Notes under the pieces: model-generated
The model's database searches: none
Told to the model about the DNA's origin: nothing
Seen by the model: only the letters and a program-made list of their open reading frames with translations
Shown here: piece after piece, positions 53,001 through 62,000 of the stretch
Layout: every line of letters starts with the position of its first letter
Position numbering within the stretch: position 1 is the stretch's first letter
Position numbers and translations under genes: made by a program
NCBI RefSeq assembly: GCF_003688995.1
Contig: NZ_PENI01000043.1
Span: forward strand, 17,020 to 81,019
DNA length: 64,000 nucleotides
Source: Streptomyces shenzhenensis
GTDB taxonomy: Bacteria > Actinomycetota > Actinomycetes > Streptomycetales > Streptomycetaceae
Direction: 5' to 3'

Positions 53001-56000
53001 GGAGCTTCTGGCTGCTGATCCGGCGTTCGTGGAGCAGTTGCGTGCCGGCTTGTCCGTGGAGGAGTTCACGGCGGTGGCGGCGCGGTTGCTGGTCGTTGTT
53101 CCTGAGGGTGTGGAACAGCCCGAGGCTGCCCGGGCGGAGGCGGAGGCCCTGGTCGCGGGCATGCTCGCCGATCCGCAGGTCGCGGTGGCGTTGCTGACCG
53201 GGGGCCGTCGTCTCGTCGTGGTGCCCCGGAACCGGTCGCTGACGTCGCTTGAGGAGTTCGCCGGGCTCAGGGGCCGCCACCATCCCGGAGGGGGCCGGTC
53301 GTTCGACGTCGACCGGGGACTCTTCCACCGCCGCCGTGGTCTGGTCGGCGTCGGTGAGGAGAACCTGCTGGGTGAGAGCACCGACGTGCTCGGCGACGAC
53401 TTCTACGACGACGGGTACTCCGTTGCCCGTCATGAGTGGGCGCACGCGATCGAGTCGGTGCTGAGCGCCGAGGACCGGCAGTTGATCCGCGACGTGTACG
53501 AGGCGAAGGCTGCCGCGGACCCGCCCGCTCAATGGCCGGACGGGCCTGTCCCCAACCACTCGTCCAGCAACGCACACGAGTATTTCGCGCAGCTCAGCAA
53601 TGCCTATCTCGGTGCGAACACCGGCAAGGACTCCAACTCGCGGCGCCGCCCGCGCAACAACGGGTCGGACTGGGTGGAGCAGCACGACCCGGCGCTGCTG
53701 CCGCTGCTGCGCAGGCTCTACGGCCCTGGCCGGCCCTCGAACCTCGGCAGCAGGGACAACCCCTACATCCTCACGGGCTTCCGCCAACTGTGGGACCGAG
53801 CCGAGGGCGAACTGACGGGACACGCCCTGGCAGAGCCTGAAGCGGAGCTGCCTAGGCCACCGGCCCGCCAGCCGGAGACGCCGGAGCCGGCCGACGCGAT
53901 CACCCGCCCACTGCCTGTGGACGTGGAGGCCCTGCTGGCTCCCCCCACCACAGCACCCCGACCCCGACCGCTGCCGGTGTCCGCGATGATGACGGAAAGG
54001 GAGTTCAAGCAGAGTACGGCGGCACCCGGGCTGCGCAGCAACTCCAGGATCGCTGACATCGACGAGGAACTCAGGGCCTTCCATGCCCTGCCCGGCAGCA
54101 GGCAGGGCGCCCGTCTGCTCGCCCTCAAAGCCATCGCCGAGAGCTCCCGCGCCTACGTGGCCCACAAGCAGGGTGAAGGGTCCCGCGTCGAGGGCACACA
54201 GCGGCTCGCCCAGCAGGCCGAGGCGGCGATGCGGCAGCTCAACCCCGAGAACGTCTTCCGGGACCTGCTGACCGAGATCGACGACGCCCTGAGGGAAGGG
54301 AAGAACCCCGACCTCGACCGTCGGATTCCGGCTGGTGAGGCTCAGAAGGCAGCCCAGGCCGTTCCTTCGGACCGATTCCACGCGATGATGAGCGACTATG
54401 TCCACAAGCTGGGCAGGCTCCGCGACGACCGCACGCTGCCCGCGGAGACTCGCGCCGTCATTGAGGAACTGATGGCCGTAGAACCACTGGTGACCGTGAT
54501 GCAGTACCCCCGGGGCGGCATGGCGGGCATCAAGCTCAACAGCACGGGAGACAGCGCGGAGTACACCTTCAACGTCGACACTCAAGTCAGAGGCGGTACC
54601 TCCTTCCTGCTGGGTCACATCGCCCACGAATTCACTCATGTCGTGGCCCATCAGGCGTTCGGCAGCAGCCCGGTGATGGAGCTGGTGCGATCTGGGGCGA
54701 CCGACGCGGAGGTCGGTGCGCTGGCGGCGGAACGCAGGCGGACTCTCAACGATCTCAAGACGGCCTTGGCCGGGGACCGGGAGTTCAGCGAATTTCAGCA
54801 GACAATGCTGCAGGAGAAGTTGGTTTACGGCGCACGTCCGTACACGCTGGAGCGGTACGCGTACAGCTTCGAGCGGTCGGGGAAGATCACCACCGCACAG
54901 AAGGAACGCCTGGTCGGCTGGGGGGAGGCGGCCGGAGACGCATCCGGCGCCTTGGTCGAGTACGACACCGTGCTCAACCAGATGCTGATCTATTTGCACA
55001 TGTGGCAGACCAGTCAGAACAATCCCTTCTACGTGCGGTTGCGGGCAGCCGCTCAAGCTGCCTACGAGCGCCGCAGCGACGCCCGTGGGCGTGGTGAGTC
55101 CTCGTCTGGTGAGCCGATTCTGTTTGCTCCTCCGTCGAGTGGTTCCGGGTCGCGGTCCGGGCGGCGATCGCCGGGGCCTACGCTGATCACGTTCGACGAT
55201 GAGGGTGAGGCCGGTGAGGTGGCCTGGTCCCAGGTCGAGGGGGCGTCATGGTATCGGCGGCTGCCGTCGGTTCAGCGTCGGCGGTTGCGTGCGACGGAGG
55301 ACTACACGCCGCTCAATGACGCGCTGGACAGGATGCGTAACACGGTCGTGGCTGCCGTGGACGGCGGGGCGAGCCGGGAAGACGTCAATCTTCTTGCTGG
55401 TCTGTATGAAAGGCGGGGAAACCTCAGTGCTTTCGATCCGGTGATGCAAGCCCCGTTGCGGCAGAGCGTGCGGAGGGTGACGGGGTCGCACGAGTTGTCG
55501 TTGGTGCGAGGCTCGGTCACCGGCTTCGGTCGGCATGTGGCATACACGGATGTGATCGTTCCGCATCCTGGTCCGTGGGCGCAGGATTCCACGGCTCAGG
55601 GTCTGGCGGCCGCGCTTGAGCATGTGCTGGGTGAGCAGAGCACGGCGACGGTCATCACGGACAACGAGATGAGGGGCAACAGCCAGTCGGGAGAGCTGCG
55701 GCGCAATATCGATGCGATCAATGCGCGGAACGCGGGCAGGCGCGGATATGTGCCGCTCGTTGTGGAGGTGTCCGCGTTGGACGCCTGGTACGAGGAGCAC
55801 CAGGGTGGGTGGGTGACCACGGTGTGGGATGTGCCGATGCGGCTGCGCCATTACTCCCCCTTCGCCCAGGTGACCGTCACCCGCGGCAGTGCGGCGTCGG
55901 CCGGTCTTTCCACCGGGCCGGGCGATTCCTCGGAGTCGGCGGACGTTCTTATGGCACCGGCGCCTCGGTGGGCAGGGCAGACCGAGGAGACGACGCGCCC

Positions 56001-59000
56001 CACAGCCGTCCAGGCGCAGGCTCCCATCACCGGGCAGCCGCCCCTTTCCCAGGAGGAGGAGGAGGAGCTCGCCGAGCGCGGGCTGACGCCGGTGTACGTC
56101 CTGCCCGGCGGGGACGTGCTGGCGCACGCGCTGACCGCCGTCGCCCCGGCCGAGAGCGGCCGACTGGCGGGGCACAGCTGGCCCGCCGGCCCGGAGGAGC
56201 TGCGGACCGCGCTCGCCGACGCGCTCGCCGCCGACCTGGGACTGCCGCCGGACGAACAACGGCTGTGGTCCGCGGTGGCAGGACAGGCAGGGCCGTCCGG
56301 AGCCCCGCTCGTGACCGCTTTCGGCGGTTCCGCGGACGAGGCCGCCCGTGCCCTGCGGACCGGATCAGGCCCTGACGCCACGGACTGGCTCACTCTGGCC
56401 GTGGCCGCGCCCGTACTGGGACTGCGTCTGACCGTGCTGACGCCGGACGGCACCCCCTGGACGACCGGCCCGGAGACCGGCCGGCCGGTCGCCCTTCTCC
56501 AGCAGGAGAACCCCGCCCCCTACACCGCGCGATGGGCGGCCACCGAACCCACCGCGCAGGCCCGGCAGGCTCGACGGCCCGACGTGTCGCAGCTCGCGGG
56601 TACCTCGGGTTACACCTGGGGCACCACGTCCGCCGACAGCAGTACGCCTCCTGACACCACCACGCGTCCCGCTGCCACGGCGTCGTCCTCGACGGCGCCG
56701 GCAGACCCCGGCGCACGCACCGGAGGCAGTCCGGCGAGGCCGGCTGCCGCCGCTACCGGCGACTCGGCGCGCCCCGCCGTGTTCTTCGGCTCCGAACCAC
56801 GGCCGAGCACGCCGGATTCCCAGCGGGCCGGTACCTCCTCCGGTACCCCGGTCACCCGGACACCTCCGGCCCAGGTCGCGGAGACCAGCGAAGTCTCCGC
56901 CCCGGTCGCGGAGAGCGCCCTGACGCCCCCTCCCGCGGAGGAGACCACCACACCCCCGCGAACGGCCCGGGACACGAGGGACGAGCAGGACACGGACGCG
57001 GTGACGATCCTCGACATGCGAGCCGACGGCGGGACGGACGTGGTCCCCGCCGTTCCCCGGGAGGAGGAGCCGCCGCGCACCCTGTCCGCGTACGCGCGGC
57101 CGCTGCCGGAGCCGGACGCCCCGTCCCCGGATCCCGACGCCGTGCCGCCGCGGACCGACGGGGTTCCGGCGATTGTGGTGACCTCTCCCGAAGGGGAGGT
57201 GTCCCCGCTGGACGCCCATCGCGATCCCGATCCGGCACCCACCGGGGCCGCGCCTTCGACACCGGTTACCGGGACGCGTGATCCCTCTCCGTGGTACCTC
57301 GCCCATGGCGCGATGGGCCAGGCCATCGTCGCCCAGTCCACCGAGACCATCGGCTTCCGGCGGGAGCAGGCGGATTTCTGGGCGGAGCAGATCAGTTCAC
57401 GCCTGGACCTGACCGGCCCCGGTCCGCACATCGCGCTGCGTTCGGGCATCAAGGCCGCGATCAGCGATCTGCTGTTCGCCGCCAGGCCGAAGGAGTGGGA
57501 CGACATCCTCGCGGCCGGGCGCACGCTGGTCGTGGACGGCCGGCTGGTGTGGCTGCGCCCGGTGATGCGGGACCTGACGCCCGTGCCCCGGACCAAGGGG
57601 GAGGTCAACGAGTACCCGGTCGGCTTCGGTTCCACCGCCACCGGCGGCCGGAGCGGACACGAGGTCACTCAAGGAATAGAGTCGACACTGCTCACTCTCA
57701 TCAACCTGGGGACAAGCGTTGCCGCGTCCGCAGCCGCGGTACCCGCCCCCCAGCTCTACGTGGGCTCTTCCAAGTCCAAGGACAGTGGCTGGCTGCGTAC
57801 CGTCCTGGCCGGCCGCAAGCCCTTCATCAACGACCTCACCCGCTTCGGCGCCGGTCTCCAGATGAAGGTGTTCGTCGACGGTGCGGACGCCACCCCGACC
57901 GTCTTCCATCAGGTCACCGTGCCGGACCGGATCCATATCGATATTCCCACCGTCTACACCGGCGAGGAGGGGCACCGACCCGACTACCGTGCCCCCGAGG
58001 CCGAAAGCCCTCGGTACCAACGGGCTTCCCGCCCCTCCCAGGCCCGTGAGCTGCTGCAGGCGATCGACCTCACGCCCGTCATCGCCGGACTGCACCGGAA
58101 CATGCGCGCCGCTGGGCTGCCCGCCTCGGCCGTCAAGAAGATCCTGGCGCAGGCCAAGATGGACCGGGCCCAGGGGTTCCTGACCGAGTCGACGGCCCGC
58201 GGTCGCTATCCGTGGTGGGCCGGTGGGGACTCCTCCAACGGCATCGAGGTCTCCGGGTCCTTGTTCGGGAAGTTCCGGGGGCATCTCCGGATCCGCAGGG
58301 AGATCGACAGCCTCCAGTATCTCGGGGACAGCAAGGTCGGTACCCGCGACGACATCGGTGTGGGGGAGGGCAACACCCGTGACAGTCAGGGGGGTTCGGA
58401 CGCCGGATTCGGCTTCGGGTACAACACCGCAGGAGTCGGCGCGGGCGGGGATTTCTCGGTCGACACGGACGCGGGAACTTCCCCCCACTCCGAGGACAAG
58501 CTGTCCGTCCAACTGTCGGGCCTGGCCCCGGCGATCGCCTTCAAGGCCGGGGTGAACCGCGACGTCGGCCATTCGCTGGACTCCTCGCACACGAGCCATA
58601 CGGTGCTCAACGACTTCGCGAGGCAGTCCCGCTACCGGGCCGGGCTGCGCCTGGAAGTGACCTTGGAATCCAGCACACACAGGATCGCCCCGGTGGGGGT
58701 GACCACCGAGGGCGAACTCAGTGTCCCGCAGCGCGAAGCGGCGCACTTCGTACGGCGTACCGTCGGCTCGGGGTGGACCGCCGATCTGCGGCCGGCGGCC
58801 GGCGGTGCGGATGCTCCACGGCACCGCGTGTTCGCCCTCCCCCCGTCGAGGAGGGTGTCGAGGCTGCCGGAGACCAGGCCGCGGTTCCGGTTCCGGATAG
58901 CGGTGGAGCGTGTCCAGGGGCGGCTCACCCCTCACCCGCGGGAGCCGCTCGCGCTCGCCTCCCGCCGTGGCCTCGGTTTCGGCGTGCCGATCGCTCTGCC

Positions 59001-62000
59001 GGGCGTCGAGACCCTCCAGCAGGACCTGCGGGATGCCATCGAGCGGCTGCACGTCCTGGACGTCGGTGCCGAAGAGGCGAAGAAGAGCGCCTGGGCCCAG
59101 GCCGACCGGGACCTGGCGGCCTTCTACGGCCGCCCGGCCCTCGAAGGGGACCTGGCGCAGGCGCTCCTTGGAATCCACCGCACCATCCAGGTCGGCGAAC
59201 GCCGCTACAAGGTCTCCGCGAAGGCGAGGTGGGGCAACCGGATCGAGGAGCCCAGCCCGCTGGCCGACCCGGTCACCGAGGAGAGCCGCCCGGAGGGTGA
59301 CTTCTCCATGAAGGTCAACACCCGGGCCGCGACCGGGGCCGCCACGGCCGGTGAGCGCGGCAAGGGCTGGAGGGCGGGTGTCACCTTCGGCGGCGGAGCC
59401 CGTCTGGCCATCCCCGAGTACGAACTCTCGCTCGGCAAGCTGCACTTCACCACCCCGCCCATACGCATGCAGTTCGGTTCTGTGCGAGGGATCGTCAGCA
59501 GTTCCAAGGAGAAGAGCCGCAAGTACGGCGGCGCCGTCGGCAGCTACCGCCGGACCGAGACCGGTAAGCGGATCGACGAGCACCGCTATCTGATGGCCGT
59601 GAACTGGACGGTCACATCCGAGAAGAAGAGCCGGTTCAAGCCGAGCTGGCTGACCAAGCGCCGGTTCCTGAGCGGGCGCAATCCCTTCGTCGCCCGGGTC
59701 GTCGTCCCACATGAGCACGTCCCCGCCACGCCGGTCACGCCGGAGCAGGCACAGGCGGCCGGTCACACGGTCGTGGGAACGGCGCCGACCGAGGTCGGTC
59801 GGCGGCTGGACTTCGCCGGCGGGGCCCAGGGGATCTACCCCGTCTTCCACCTCATGCCCGAGCTGGCCCAGCTCGGCGCCCGTATGTATGCCGAGCGGCT
59901 GTACGCCGGGGAACGGAACCGGGCCAAGCGGCAGAGCCTGATCGACGCCTGGCTCGACAACCCCGCGGACTGGCCCCAGGAGATCCGCGACCTGGCCCAT
60001 CCCATGGTCCTCGCCTCTCACTTCGGCGAGGAGGTCGGTCAGGGCGGATACGAGAAGGAACTACCGAAGGACGGCAAGTACAAGCAGGCGCTGCGCCTGC
60101 GGCTCCTCGTGGACAACATCAACGACCTCGGGGCCGACCCGGAAACGGAGGTCGAGCAGTACCTCAAGGGCAACGCCGCTTACGAATCGGAGCAGGAGGG
60201 CGAGTGGAGCGCGGGCGTGACGGGCACCCTCGGCCCCCAGCTGCGGTTCGGCTCCGACGCGCAGGACGGTGATCACCCCGCCGGACCCGGGGGCCGGCTG
60301 ACCGTCCTCGGCCAAGCCTCGGTCGCCTGGAACTGGGGCAAGGGGGCGTCCGAGAGCGACGGCCGGATCGATATCACCCGGGCCACCTACGGGGGTTCCG
60401 TGCACACGCTGCGTACCGACCCGGTCTTCGAACTGACCTACGTCCGCTGGCGCGGCGACGAGCTCACCGAGACCACCCGGTATCTGCGGGCAACCGAGGC
60501 CCTCGATCTGCTCGTCCCCGAGCGACGGATGTCCGACATCCTTCCTCCCATGACCGGCACGGCCGCCGGATCGGAGCCGCGGCAGACCCGGACCTATCTG
60601 GATACCGGTCTGCTCTCCGGGATCGCGCACCCCGAAGTCTTGCGGGTCGATGTCCTGAAGACGATCAACGACCGGCTGCGTGCCAGGGGGATTGTCCGTG
60701 CCGAGGGCGAGGGGGCCACGGCGCCTCGTCCCAACCTGCTCCAGCGGTCGCTGAAAGCGGCCTACTCCTCCGAGGCGTTGCAGAGTGAGTGGCACGCTCT
60801 GACCACTGAGGGTGTGCTGCGCTGGTTCCCCGTGCCGGGCTCGTGGGGCACCACCCGGTATCTGTGGGTGAACGTCACGGCGACCAGGCTCGACCGCCCC
60901 CATGGGCAGCGTCCCCGTGACGAGATCAAGCTCACGCTGCGCGGCGAGGCGGTCGAGGAGGAGTCCCAGAGCCGCGATTCCGGCTGGGAACACGACGTCG
61001 GTGTCGCTGTCCGGGCCCGTGCAGGAAATGAGAAGGGGCACGGCGGGTTCGAGGCCGAAGTCGAGTACTCCGCGTCCAAGGGCACGAAGGACGAGGACGC
61101 CGAGAAGAAGGTCGGCATCTACCGGGCCACCACCCAGGACCCCTCCGAGGAGTTCGAACACGGCATCGCCTTCCGCGTCGAGATGGGTACGACCACCGAA
61201 CTGCCGGAGGTGCTCACCACCCCCGCACAGGGTGCGCTGTCGGCGGCCCGCCTGTTCTCCCAGGCGGAAGGGCCCAAGGGCAGCCCGTCGGTCTCCGCCT
61301 GGCACGACCCCGGGGACGGACCGGACCAGCTCGTCGACGGCGACGTACGGCTGCTCGTCCCCCGCCACCTCACCGTCGAGGCCGGCCGGCCGCAGCAGTG
61401 GCCCCTCGGGCTCACCGCGCCACGCGAGACCCAGGTCACCTGGCTGTGGCACAGCTCGCAGAACCCGCCGGCCCCTGCGCTGCCGGACGCGTTGGTCGAC
61501 AACCTCCATCCGTGGACGGTGCCCGCTGCCGCATCGATCGGGCGCTGGGCCAAGATGACCGCGGTACGCCACCGCACCGTGCCCTCCCCACAGGTGGGCA
61601 CGGTGCCGGAGATAGCCGGCCTGGACCTCACCACCACCGCGGGGGTGCATTACCGCCACCGCACCACGGGCACTGTGATGCGCCCCCGCATCAGGGAACT
61701 GCTGAGGCACGCGTACGGGGTCCCGCTCGGCGACCGGTCGGCCATCGTGGGCCTGGAGCTGGACGGCGCCGAGATCCTGGGCCCCCCGGAAGGCGTGCTG
61801 CTCAAGCAGCGCAGGTACCACCAGGCCGACGAGGAACCCACGCACGAGACCCATCGGGACAGCGGCTGGCGGATCGCGGCCGGTCCGGACGCCGGCGGCC
61901 CGGTCAATGATCAGAAAATGCTCGAACGTCTGCCGGTCGACGTGAAGAACTGGGAGGACAGCGAGAGCCGAAGCGCGGCACTGGGCGATACCGACGAGCG

